Shown here one piece after another: positions 38,926 through 51,140 of a stretch of 64,000 bases of DNA (the first letter of the stretch is position 1; each line of letters begins with the position of its first letter). A program made the translations under genes and the position numbers. The notes beneath the pieces were generated by a model that was not told where the DNA came from, did no database searches, and saw only the letters and a list, made by a program, of their open reading frames with translations. The DNA is from Penelope pileata (Eukaryota; Chordata; Aves; Galliformes; Cracidae): NCBI GenBank assembly GCA_013396635.1, contig WBMW01005650.1, forward strand, positions 1,663,308 to 1,727,307, given 5' to 3'.

Positions 38926-40719
38926 AGGTAGTTTAGATTTTAGGAGCATTTTTTACAAGGGCTCCTCCTATTTGCTGCTGTTGTAGTTTCCGTGGAAGTA
39001 AGTAGGAGGCAGTACTTTCAGAGCAACCTACATATTTTAACATTTTTTTTCCATCTCCTAAATAAGAAATGCAATTTGCAAGAGTGAAAACATGAAGTGT
39101 TACACTTCAAAATAAGTCAACATTATATAAAGTACTGATCATAATTTCTCAATTTAAAATATTTTAAGGCCTTCAGAATCAAATTTCCATGCCTTACTAC
39201 ACAGTCAGTAAACATGAGCATTTCAGAAACTACACTTATTTCAGTAAAATAATTTCCAAGGAGGAGAACAAAGTCTAAAAGACATTGCTGTCCACAAGAA
39301 GTGAGGAAGATTTATTCCCACACCATTTCCCTAACCCAACCTCACATCAAGCAAGCATAGAGTCCTTTGTTCTACAGATACAGTGTGCTCACTGAGGTCT
39401 GGTTCAGTTTCCAGCTTTAAGAACATTATTCTTCCTTTCACAGGGCTGGTACATAGAAGTCTGCTTAGATTATTTTTATTTTTTCCCTCCCATCAGACTA
39501 ATGGAGTTATCTTTTTGAATAGTCATGAACATACTCTTAAGCTTTGCCCTTTGAGAAGAGAAGAAATTAAGCTGTGATGTTTGAAAATAGCACTGGAGAT
39601 GTACAAATGGAGCACTGGGTGATACAGCTGACAGACATCACACCATGAGGGAATCCTCCGCTCTATCACCAGCTTGTGTCCTGCACCAATATTGTGCGTT
39701 CCACATGAATACATCTACTACTAAACACATGGCTAAACTCCAACACGAGTAGATTTGTACTTTCCACAGAGACATTCAATGAGTATGAATGCAATCTAAC
39801 CTTCATTTTAAGATGTGACATGGAAGGAAAAATTAGTGACTAATTTCTTCACGAGGCTCATCTTCATATTTCACCTTTTGCTTTTTAACACAAATGACGT
39901 AGAAGATATAGGGTAATTTCTCACCAAGAAAAATAACTTGGTATTCCTCTGCACATTAATTTGAAAGGATACTGGTTAATCCTTGAAGATATTTCATTGG
40001 TACACTTCACTAATCATAGGCATTTAATTTTGCCTCTCAATTTTGAATTATAAGTAAACATGGACATCCTCAATTGCACGGCACAGAACTCGCCTTTATC
40101 CAGAGTTAATCACGTTCACTGCAGCTATTCCCTGGGCTGAGGTTTCAGAGCTCCTAGCTTCTGTAAATCCTCAGTGTTACATCTTGTGATGCAGAAACAA
40201 AAATACTAGTGTATCTTATCATTCAGAAACACTTGCCCTGGGTTCAAGGAGGACTGCTTTCCTCTCTCCCACCAGCGAGCTGCTCTGCTCCACATACAGC
40301 ATTAAGTTGTAAAGCGTTGCTAAACTCATTTGAAATATTTTGCCTAAGTAAAACCTCGTATTACTGTAATTAAAGAAGCTGTGAGAAACTGTAATTAGAC
40401 TGAGTGTCCCACAAATATTAATCAGTAAAGTAATATTCTATTATTAAGAAGCAGCTCTTCACAGTAGGAGTTTCTCTTGCAAGAAACAGGATTAGGATCC
40501 AAGCCAAAAGCAAGGCAGAAAGCATAGCAAATCAGCCTGTTTGGTGCCTTGTTTTAGCATGAATACTTTCACCTGTAGTTCACTTGTTTTCATACTGTAT
40601 TCTAGTGGAGAAGGTGTAAGCAGGCTTTGGGCCGAGCTCCCAGACCTGCTAGTGAGTGCCAGTGTCCCTGGTCACTTCAGTAAGGATTGCCCTTCATCTC
40701 TTGCCTTGAAATGCAGCGG
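38926..40719. other. Intronic, no gene or repeat recognised
   Basis: AT-rich unique sequence. Open frames are below 65 codons. Confidence 0.5.
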
Positions 40720-40882
40720 AGGAACTCAATGCACACCACGGACAAACCATTTAACCTCCTTAAATTTCCCTATCTATAAATGAAAATAATCCAATTAACG
40801 TACATAGCAGGGAAGCTCTGTCATTTACTTAAGCGTTTTACAGTGATTTGAAATCTTGAGTAAGAAGTGCTGTATAAATGCC
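40720..40882 (+). mobile_element. MIR-like ancient SINE
   Basis: CCATTTAACCTCCTTAAATT is followed by CCCTATCTATAAATGAAAAT, and the end reads TTACTTAAGCGTTTTACAG and AGTGCTGTATAAATGC. This is the block order of MIR elements: the 'acttaacctct...cctcatctgtaaaatg' core, then the L2-derived 'aagcgctt...gctatataaatg' tail. Divergence is high and the 5' boundary is approximate. A related CORE-SINE or an L2-type tail is possible. Confidence 0.65.
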
Positions 40883-43800
40883 CCCACGTATTGGCTGTTT
40901 GAGGCACCATCAGTAACAAATTTGAGCATGCAGGAGATAAAGGATCACATCAAAAGCCTCTGAGACTCTAAAATATGAGCCCTGTTCAGCTTTTTGTTGT
41001 TACCCCCTCTCTCTGCCCATCAGTTAAAAAGGAAATAATAGCTGCCTGAGACCAATTCTACAGCTTTCTTCTTTTAAATACTTTTCTCTCTGCAATATGA
41101 AAATACCATAAGACTCAGACTAGAATTCAAAAGGAGCAAGTGTCAGGGGTTTAATGTAAGGTATTGCTATTTTTATGTTAAAATTATTTCTAAGTCACCC
41201 TATTAAATACAAGTATACAGCAATACACTGCAAGGCTACAGATTTATTTTGGAGAGGAATCTCCAATGCAATGGTTTATTAGCAAAGAAGTATATGGATC
41301 AGTTAATCAAATATCTGTCCTTTCCACTTCTGAGTTATGCTACATAGACAAGAAGCAGCAATCAGCTGTGTTAGTTGACTTTTCCATGGTTGTCCAGAAG
41401 ATTTATTTTTCACACAGCATTTTAAATCACAGATTGTTATCTGAGCTGTTAAAAATAGATTTAAAATTGCCAACTTATTTAAGCTAAATCTATTTACTAT
41501 GCCTAGAATACAGCCATTAACTTCCTTATATATTGCCCTTGCTCGTATTCACCACCTGTAAGAGAGGGGTTTGCTTTTGAAGAGGGAAAGGAGAAGAGAT
41601 CTATAAAACCCAAGACTTGAAAATTTGAGAGTCAGAATTTTTTAAATGAGTTTAAACAGGTACATTTCTATATAGATATGCAAGTCAAGCATCAGCTATT
41701 ATGATATTTTCAGTACTGCTGAAAATTATAATTAGGACTAACTTTTAGTTCTCCAAGCACCAGCACTCATAGATGATCTTTATCTATTACTGAGGAAGGA
41801 ACAAATGAACTAATCACACCATCCACAGCTTCCAGGACTGCCTTTTCTGCCTGATGAAATGCAACTCAATTAGAAGAGCAATTCCTGTAGTTTACGTATA
41901 CTGAAGTGTTACTTTTTTTATGCACTTATTTTCATCTTGACAACAACAAATGCTTTGTTAATAACTTGTGTAAAATGAATATTAATATGCAAAATTGAAA
42001 AGTAAGACACTTGCAAGAGTTTTATGCTCAACGTGATACTAGATGGGATAGGACAATAACACATTTAAACAAAGTAGCAGTTTACTTTGTAGAAGACAAC
42101 AAAAATATTGAGAAACAAAGCCGTAATGTAAATGACACAGTTATGTTTGCCTCTGCCAAAAATAAAACTGCAAAACCCTTGTATCTATTGGCCACAGAAA
42201 TTAAAGTAAAGTAGTAGCAGGAACAAATCTTATACAGAACAGATGGAGAATGAGAAAGTGTTTGGTCACATGTCAGGGAAACCACTCACTCTATTACTTC
42301 TTTTCAATAGTAACTGAAATCCATAAAGTTAAGCACAGTAGATTTGGCAAAAAGCAGAATCATTCCTGAAAAGCAAGAGTTTGCTACGATATGTTATTCT
42401 CATGTAGTGAGATTATTATTATTTTTTAAATCAATTGATAAAGAACCTAGAGGAAGAACTCATTAGTGAAAGTCAATTAGCCCCAAGGGAGAAGCACACA
42501 ACAACGGAGATGACATGAAGGAGAAAAGGAACTGGGATAAAGGACAAAAATGCTTGTTCAGAAAGATCACAGAAGATGCTACACAACAGTATTGTATGCA
42601 GGATAGTTCTGTATTTCAACATCACCAAATAGCTCAGCCAATATCATAGGCTGCATGTTTTTCTATCCAATGCAAACACATCAGTGTTTCTTGGCATGTA
42701 ATATGTTTCACTAACATAGTTCATTTTGTTTCCATACTCACAAAAAATTGTTAAAAGAGGATAACGCAGAAGGAATCATTATTCTTTTTTCATGGCTGGC
42801 TTTAGTCAGCTTAGAGGATGGAGAATTCTCCTGCCAAACTACAAGGGCAAAATCCTAACCCTCACAAAAGTCTCATCTGCCAGAATCCCATCCCACTTAT
42901 TTTTATTTAAACTCTGTGCCTTTTCAGCTGGCAATCTCCTTCTTGTCATTAGCTGCCTTCCATGGCCTACATTTGGTTTCTCTGCTCTGGCTTTCATTTC
43001 TGTTCCCTTATCCCACATCCCAGAGGCTGCCAGGATTATTGGCCAGTTCAAAGGGCCACATGTGCGTGAATTCCCTTCACAGCCACGACAAAGACAAGAG
43101 CATCCATTTTGCACTAAGTAGTGCTCAGTTGCCAGCTATGAAAATGCAGGTGGCCTGTGTGCTTTTAGTAAGGAGTTTTGGAGAGGAGCTCACACAAATA
43201 CACACACAGCAGCATGTCCAAGTCAAGTTTCCACTGGAAACTGCAATACGACTGACAGACTACAGCAAGACTAGTATACTTTATAACCTTTACATCCACA
43301 ACAATATTAGTTCACTCAAAAATTTGGTGTAGTAACACATTAAGACTTGAAGAGTTAGAAACTGTTAGTCAACTCATTAATAGACACCCATCCCTCAATA
43401 AACAGACGTAGAAATTTAACGGGAAGTCTGTATGTTGAAAGATCTCCCTCCAGTTAAATCAAGGAGAAAGTTCAGTAGGTAAAACATTTCTCCTGAATGA
43501 CTGACATACATCTTTCTGCCTGCAAAACACCTATGGAAAAAAAAGAAAATAGAATATCTTCAAGGGAGGTAACATTAAAGCACTGTGATGGGAAAGCGGA
43601 AAACCATCTGAGCCTAGCAAAGATTAAATTAGGACCAGAAATGAAGATGTATAAGACTTCAAAAAAAATAGAAATAAAACTAATTCTGTTAGTATTGATG
43701 ACATTTGTTGTGGTCTTTTATGCATAGCTTAGATAAAATATTCCATAAGAATAATTCAAGTGTGATTTTCCCTCCCTTGGGCCAAATTGCTGCTTTAAGG

Positions 43801-46800
43801 GGGTACTCTGGGACAGTAAAACCAACAAACTAGTTTTGTAGTTAAGAAGTGTGTGGGGAAAAAAAAACAACACAAATGATCTTGAGATGTTGAAACATTT
43901 TTTTACCATTTTTGAACAAAATGAGCAGTTAATAGACTCATAAATCATAGTGCTTCATTTTAAGTGTTTTCTGAGCCAAATTTTAGAGCTTCATTTTTGT
44001 TAGTTCAGTGTTATGTTTCTTAACTGCTGCTGTATGGCCTAGAAGCCAGTAATTTTGCCTCTCTCCTGCATGCTTCTGCCATTCAATCATACAGAAGAAT
44101 TAGGGCCACAGACAAGACATCTGAGCTGCTGCCTTAGGAGGCCACAAACTTCACACCAAGGAAACACAGATTGCTTTTAACCTAGCACAGAAGAAAGACG
44201 CTTGCTAATCTTTAAAACTGAAACGTCAACTGGAGATAACATGATGTAAATTAAATAAATTCCATTTCTGATTTTCAGATGGAGGAGAAAATAGAAGTAA
44301 AATTCTTTAGAAGATACCAGGAAGAATGTTCAGACAGAATTTTTTGAGCCACATGTATGGCTGGACTTCACTGGCCCACTGAACCACCAGCTCTTCCTTA
44401 TTTTAGGAATTGTTAAAACTCATTTCAGTATGTCATTATAGTGACTTTTAGCACCTTTATTAGTTCAGCACAGTATCCTAGAGGCACACCAAACTGGCAC
44501 AACCAACAGCACAAGGCATTAGTGAAGCGTGAGAGGGAGATGCCCTTCTTCATACCCCAGCCGAGGTTATACTGCAGGAAAAAGTCATCTGTTTCACAAC
44601 CTAAAATAGTGTTGGGAGAGGAAATTGTAGCGCTAAGCATTAAAGAGGGATATTTCCAAAAACATAACTGCATTCTAAAGTTGTTCAGGTTTCAACCAAG
44701 CTACTTACATACAACTTAAAGAAATCAAAAACCAGACTTGTCACCTTCACATGTTTTCCATGCACTGAATCACATGATATTTTTGTTACTAATAGAATTG
44801 CTACAAATGAAAACCACCCTTTAAAGTTTTTTTGATTTGAGCTTTAGATCTATAGATGAGACTGTGCTTTGTAAAGCTACAATAGTAAGTCCAATTTACC
44901 TGACCTAGTTTCTACAAAGCTACATTGTAAGATACACTTTCATCATGCTTAAGTGAATGCTCACCAAAGCAGATTCTGGCAGGCAGGAGTAAGGCATAAA
45001 CTCCGAAGGTATTGCAAGATGCCTTCCTTCTATTATCCTCCTTAGTTTGTATTCCCCATTATATTTAGGGTTCCCTGTCGTGCCATAAAGAATGGTGAAT
45101 CTACCTTGAGCATAAATTAACGTGAAGCTATTGCAGCAGTTTCTTGCTTCCCCTATGAATTCCCTCTACAACACACCTGGTTTAGGCATGCAGTAATTAT
45201 TTTGCTACTAAAAGAAAGAAAGCTTGATAGTGATGAATTCAACTTGCCCTTTGTCCTCTTTCATTGTATCTACCTACAGCAGACAGCACCAAAATGCAAC
45301 TCAATTAAACACAACCCTCTTGTCACAATATGCACAGAAGCTCTGCTCACAGTGCAAGCAGGAAAGATTTGCTGTGACACTCCTTGTTGCATTTGACAAG
45401 TTTATTCAAAAACAAATACGTCAGTCGGGAGGTCTGTCATTCTAATCCTGTTCTTTATGCGAGACTAGCTAATGCAATTTCGGTTACCTGAATAGAAGGG
45501 CTCTTGCTTCCAGATGTTCCATTGTGTCTTGCAGACAAGCCTCATAGGGCTGATACCAAAAGGGATGAGCATTTTTCCCCCCACATCGATAGCTTCCCCT
45601 TCGCTGCCCTCTTGATTCCTGTAATTCTGATACTTATAGTATGAACCAGTATATGCTATCCCTCTACAGGTCTGTGCCATAATAGGAATGGAAAGAGGGC
45701 AACTGTACTGAACAAGGTGGTGAACTTAAGTTGATTTGAACTATTGGAAGCCTGTTTAAAGAGGTTTAAAAAAGAAATCGAGTCAACGGATCATGACTTG
45801 GAGAAAATTGTAAACTATTTGTACTTCAGGACACAAATCTCAAATTGCAATGTCATAGATTAGCCATCATTATACTGATTGGAGATGGAGAAAATCTGCA
45901 GGAAAACCTCTTCAGGGGACATTCGGGTACTGAGAATGATATGGAGCTGAAGTGGCCAAGCTGGTGTGATTGGTACAGCCGGCTGAAAAGAGCTCAGAAG
46001 AGGCTCAGCTAACCTTTGGCAGCAGCTTAAGAAGGTGTATGGGCATCTCCCTTGCCTGCTGTTTTGCAGTAAGGCAAAGAAGTGAAAGAAAATAAACAAG
46101 AATATACTCTAGTAACAAACTGGGCATTAGCTTTTCCTGTTGCATTTGTTAACACTGGCTAACCAGTAAGTTGGATTTATTTCATTAATAATGTATTACT
46201 CTTTTCTAATAAGCAGAACATGAATTTTTTCATACCAGTCTCTGCAAATACTAAAGAAATCAGCCTTGTCATTAAAACTTTTTGGTGATTTTTTTTTTTT
46301 TAAATATGATTTGAAAATAGCAGACGTAAATAAAAGCCATGCAGGATAAAGAAGAGTAAAAGAAGAAGTTTTCATATAGAGATGTTTTTAACAAATTGAG
46401 ACCTACGTTTGGCTTTGCTTTTAAATACCAATTTAAATTTTTTCACATGCTGTTTACTGTCCAATAGCAACATGCTTTCTTCCCACTACCTATAATTTGT
46501 GATGTGTAAGTACTATTTATCTAGACATTGTCTTTTTGTTTTGCTGCTTTTTGCTGTTGTTGTTTCTTTGTTTTAAACAACAAGTTTCTACAGGGAAATA
46601 AAGAGCTTTCCTTAACATACGTAGCACAGCTATTAAGTTGCTCCACAGGACTGCTGAGCATTTGCAATTCTCTCCCAGGTCAGTGGAGGCTGGTGGTGCC
46701 CAGTAATTTTCCACGGATCCCTGTGTTCACACACATCAGAGAAGTGAACCCACAACAAGGCGACCATCCGTGCCAAGCACAGAGGGCCTTGCCCAGAGCA

Positions 46801-48626
46801 ACTGCAAATGATGATCCTCAGGACGTGGGTAGTGCAGTTACCGAGCACGGCAATCTGGAATTTCACTCTACGTACAATTACTCAGAGATATGAGCAAACA
46901 CTACATAGCAATATCAATTGTATGTTTTCTAGTTGCTAAAATCTTGGGGGAAAGTAACCTGCTCTACTCATCATCATCTTCACAGAATGAAGGATGTGTT
47001 ATAAAGACAAAGCTCAAAATCTGATCTAAATAGAACAGGAGTCATTGGTATTTAAGAAGTGGCATCATTGCAGCTTATCCAATTCAACAGCAGCAATCTG
47101 TTTCCTAAGTGCAGAGATGCATTCATCCTCCATGAATGGCTCACAGTCAGCAAGATGGAAAGAAATGGTAGTGCCTCAGCTTACACAGAAAAAGATTATT
47201 TTTCTTGAGGCCATTGGAAAAATTGTCGTATTTTAAAGTGCTGTAAGTGATCTCTTCTCTGAAAGAAGAAAATTGTTTCTGATTTCTTGTTATCAAAGCA
47301 TGATGATGCATCTTTTTCTTCTGTAGAAATTCATGTAGCAGGCATACGTAGCCACTCAGATATACCACTTCTCATCTACATGCCATTTTCCTTACCTAGT
47401 GTTTTGGGGGACAAAAGTGAGAAAAACTGTAAGTGCAAAAAATTATCAACTGTGCAGTGAGTAGCAATAGAGATGTTCTTCCAGAGATCTGACTGCAAAT
47501 TGCACCTCTCGTTAAACATGCTAACTAATGTGAGTACATTAACCACCTGGTCTATATTCAAGTTCCTTTTCAAACATCCATTCTCTTGCAATTTCTTTGT
47601 GCTAAAATACGAGAAAATGTGCACAACCTTTGCATATAATTGTTATCGGATGGTAATCTGGTGCTCTATCTGTATGAAGTACATTGTTTTCCTATCTGCA
47701 AAAGAGTAGGAGGATTAGCTTACAATTAAGGCACTATACTCTAAGAAAATTGGGTCAAGTCTCTAGCTGACTCCTTTGTGTCATCAGATGTCTTTTGGAG
47801 TGGCTGGCAGACTTGTGACTGACATCCGTGGGGTTTGGCTCAGCTCTTTCACAACTTCGAGGAAATGTGGAGAGCAGCTGCCTTTCTGCCTGCCTGGTCC
47901 CCTTCCCCCTTGTTTGCCAGGTAATTTGGGGGGACAGATTCTCAGAGTGATGTCTCCTGGCAATATATGACCTCATGTTTCCCAAATCTCAGTCAAGTGA
48001 GAAAAGAATTCCTTGAGGCTATGTCTCGATTTTCTCCCCTTTTCTACATCACAGAGCACGCTGCTCCTATTATAATAAATCATTCCCTGAAATGGTAACT
48101 GACAGAGTAAAAACACTTTGAATAGCAGCATATTTACACCAGATGTGAACATAGGTCACCAGAAAGATGTTCAAATTAAAACAGATGGAGAATCAATGAG
48201 GCAGAGAGCTGTAGGAAAGCGCTTCTGCATGGCAGGAGTAGCAAAGGCGGCTGTGCCTTGACTCTGGGAAAGGAGACACACTGAGGGAATACAGGAGAAA
48301 ACACTGAAGTCCTCACAATTTTCCTCTTTCTACACTGACACAAGCTGCTTTTGTGCTGAAAACCTCATAAGAACTGTTCCAAAACTTATGGAAATCAATG
48401 GGAATATGTCCAGAAATTATTATGGGTTTTGGATCAGGCACACGGTAAAATACTTCCTCATAATAAAAAAAGATCAGATTTATAAGATCATGAAGTGAAA
48501 GTAATGAGTATCCTGATATCCGTCATAGCATTTGCCAAGGGACAACAGTACATACATAACACAGGCTATTTAATTTTACACCAATCCAGTTTAATTGTGG
48601 GTTTTCATGATACCTTACACTCAAAA
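40883..48626. other. Intronic, no gene recognised
   Basis: AT-rich unique sequence. The overlapping plus- and minus-strand frames at 42792-43332 lie in a locally GC-richer patch and show no domain. A T13 run lies at 46289-46301. The stretch 48370-48445 resembles old amniote repeats (AATCAATGGGAATATG, GGGTTTTGGATCAGG) but was not assigned. Confidence 0.5.
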
Positions 48627-48787
48627 AATCATAGAGTACCTTGGGTTGGAAGGGACCATAGAGATCATCCAGCTCCAACCCCCCTGCTGTGGGCAGGGTT
48701 GCCACCCATTAGAGCAGGCTGCCCAGGGCCCCATCCAGCCTGGCTTAAACACCACCAAGGACGGGGCATCCACTTCTTTGGGCAACC
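48627..48787 (-). mobile_element. CR1 LINE 3' end, about 160 bp, minus strand
   Basis: On the plus strand the antisense CR1 end reads ATCATAGAGTACCTTGGGTT, GGAAGGGACCATAGAGATCA, CCAGCTCCAACCCCCCTGC, then AGGCTGCCCAGGGCCCCATC and CAGCCTGGC. This is one of the best preserved CR1 copies in the window. It is 5'-truncated and oriented like CDH13. Confidence 0.95.
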
Positions 48788-49303
48788 AAAAGAAGAAAAA
48801 GAAAAGAACAGATAGAATAAATGGATAGCAAAGGATAAAAGACTGTATTATTTTCTTCTGTCAGTTCCTACAAACACAAACAAAGGGATAACACTTTCCA
48901 ATGAGTCATGGATGATACACAGATCTTTATGCTGAAAAAACTATTTAATGGTCATGTGATTTTTTTTTTTTTATGCACGTGAACATTCATTTCCTATGGA
49001 AAAACTTCCCTTACTAGTGTACGTTTCATCCCAGTGAGTCAGAAACTAGACCAAAAGCTTTATATCACCACGTTCTTCCCCTGAGACTTTGAGAACTTCA
49101 TTGTGCTAATGACAGCGCTTTGTGTCCTTCCTTTTCCTCTCTGCTGTTTGGTTTTACCTCCACCCTAAACCAGTAGAGGAAGCTTCAGAATGCTTAACAC
49201 ATAACAGAACAGGTTTTAATGCTGTCAGTACAATGTTACAAGAAATGGGAACTGTGCAAAGGATGAGAACTGTATGATCTGTTTGAACTAGTCTAGGATA
49301 CAT
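48788..49303. other. Intronic, no gene recognised
   Basis: AT-rich sequence between a CR1 and the mariner remnant, with a T13 run at 48960-48972. No other feature was seen. Confidence 0.6.
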
Positions 49304-49467
49304 GAGGTATGATCCGAAAGTAATGCCTCCTATTTTACTATGTTCACCTGTGATGTCAGAGGTGGATGTTGGTGGTATGACAGTAGAGGTTGAATCTTCC
49401 CAGCAATGTTCCATTCCATTTTGTTGTCATGTGACAGCTGGCAGCAGTGGGGCACTCTGACACATTG

Positions 49468-49725
49468 GTATCTGACATAGAAGTGTGGATGAAGCTGAGT
49501 TGTGGAGCTGAATACCTCCACGTAGAAAAAACGGCACCCATTGACCTTCATTAACGCTTGCTAAACATTGATGTGAGCACAGCGAGATGGTGGGTGGTGG
49601 TGTTTCAGCAGTGGTGACAGCAGGTCACCTCTGCTGGTGCAGATGTTTATGAGCGTGGCATACAGGCTCTTGTTCATCACTGGCGAAAATGCAGAGCTCG
49701 TGGTGGAGACTACATTGAAAAATAG
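49468..49725 (+). pseudogene. Mariner transposase remnant (N-terminal helix-turn-helix joined to C-terminal tail)
   Basis: One plus-strand frame of 86 codons reads as two transposase pieces. The first part (EYLHVEKTAPIDLH, then a stop, then DVSTARWWVVVF) resembles the DNA-binding helix-turn-helix of mariner transposases. The last part (YERGIQALVHHWRKCRARGG, then DYIEK and a stop) is the typical mariner C-terminus. Two in-frame stops interrupt it before the natural stop, and the whole catalytic domain with its acidic residues is missing. It cannot encode an active enzyme. The internal deletion matches the organisation of non-autonomous copies of this family as I recall it. Confidence 0.85.
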
Positions 49726-49802
49726 TGTTTTGTAGCTGTGAATTCGCAAATAGCGTTATCGTTCTCTTTATATCTGTTGTCGTTTCCATTGAAATAAATA
49801 GG

Positions 49803-49830
49803 TGGCTCTGAGAGTAATACCTCCTACTTT
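49803..49830 (+). repeat. Extra mariner terminal repeat in direct orientation
   Basis: TGGCTCTGAGAGTAATACCT plus CCTACTTT is a diverged copy of the left terminal repeat at 49311-49336, in the same rather than inverted orientation. It abuts the 3' untranslated remnant ending AAATAAATAGG. Confidence 0.7.
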
Positions 49831-51021
49831 GCTTAGGCACACCAGTGGTCCGGGCCTTGAAGTTAATCCATTAGGAAAAGCTATTCTCTTTCTAGAGTAC
49901 TTATGCCAGAGCAACAGTAACCATATAGGAGCAGGCTGACAGAAGTAGAGAATAATCATTTGCAACAACAGTCTTTGTAACAGGGTTCTGTACTCAATTG
50001 ACCATCATCAGCTTCACAGGCAATATATCCACTTCTTTATGAAGAACATCATATTACTTTTTTTCATTCAAATGGCTTAAAAAAAAGCAACAGGTGGCTT
50101 CTTCAGTTAGTGTCTACATATTTCTTCTTGCTACTTCCTTTCATACTAAAGAGTATTGAAAATGTTCTACGTCAATGTATTTTGATAATTTCCTTCATTT
50201 CTGCCTGGAAAGCTTTCCTTTTCGCTGAGAGCTTCCCTACCCATGCATCCACTACCAGCAATGGCAATCTGCTCAGCTGAAAGGTTGTTCTTCATTGTGT
50301 GCACTTAGTACCATCAAATAGATCCACCCCTCTCTGTGCTACCAGACTAGTTACCAAGATTAGCCAGGCTGCTTCAAGACTTCTTCCATTGCCCACTTAG
50401 TATAGAGCAAGAGAGCTACCCTTTCCTAGCTCACATTCATAAACCCATTTCAATACAAAGTCCATCTATCCAGCAAACAAAAGCTATCTGTAAAAGGGAA
50501 AAGCTGACTTTGCTAGCAGAGATTTTATTTTCATATTTTGGGTACGACAGCAATCCCATCTTGCTACCTTCTTTTGATAAAAGCAGCTGAGAAAAGTGGA
50601 TGAAAATGTTCTCAGAGTGACAACTTCACTGCTGAGGCAGCTTCTCAGCCTTTCAAAAGAGAATCCCATCTGATAGTGCTTCTTCCGTACTTCAGATTCA
50701 CACTCACAATAAGGCAACATAATAGCAAGGTGGGAGCTGGGCAGCATTGAAGAGAAACTCCTTGAAAGAGATAAATGAGAAAGACATAGCAAAAGGTAAA
50801 ATCAGAAGTGCTGTCACTTTTGTGAACTCTGTGGCAAACCGCTCGAGTACTACGGCTGAAAAGCCACATTTCAGGTTGCATTTTTAATTTCCCTCCCCTC
50901 AGAATTGCTACACTGTGTTTTTCAGTGGACTGCAGCCCTGTACAATAATTTCAATAATACAGATATGCTATCACAGGGAATATTTCCAAAAAAGAAATTG
51001 TAAATCCACACTTCTTAGGAT
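49831..51021. other. Intronic, no gene recognised
   Basis: Unique sequence following the mariner remnant. The open frame at 50484-50792 (minus) overlaps another minus frame and shows no domain. Confidence 0.5.
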
Positions 51022-51140
51022 TTCATAGATTCTAAAGTCAAAGGGAAACAAAGTGATTATCTAAGTCCAACCTGCTACATAACAAATGCCAAATATTTTC
51101 CCTCAGTAATTTCTGCATCTGGCTCAAAGACTTGAGCTAT
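51022..51140 (-). mobile_element. Ancient CR1-type 3' end, minus strand
   Basis: TTCATAGATTCTAAAGTCAA, then AGTGATTATCTAAGTCCAAC, then CTGCTACATAACAAATGCC matches the antisense of an old CR1 3' end (the 'catagattctaaggccagaagggaccattgtgatcatctagtc' type common in turtles and crocodilians). It is diverged, with an approximate right boundary. Confidence 0.7.

Larger units (their letters stand above)
49304..49830 (+). mobile_element. Internally deleted mariner (Galluhop-type) element
   Basis: The left end carries GATCCGAAAGTAATGCCTCC, the terminal-repeat signature of the avian Galluhop/Mariner1 family (family recognised from memory). The right side keeps the family's 3' untranslated stretch, AGTGTTTTGTAGCTGTGAAT through TTTCCATTGAAATAAATAGG. 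Between them is a transposase remnant lacking the catalytic core. At the right edge the expected inverted terminal repeat (AGGAGGCATTACT...) is absent; instead TGGCTCTGAGAGTAATACCT appears in the same orientation as the left end. The boundaries and the TA target duplication are not certain. This is a non-autonomous fossil. Confidence 0.85.

Noticed and set aside
42792..43332. Cluster of overlapping open frames on both strands
   Set aside because: A locally GC-richer patch reduces stop codons. The frames overlap each other in different phases and none resembles a known protein.
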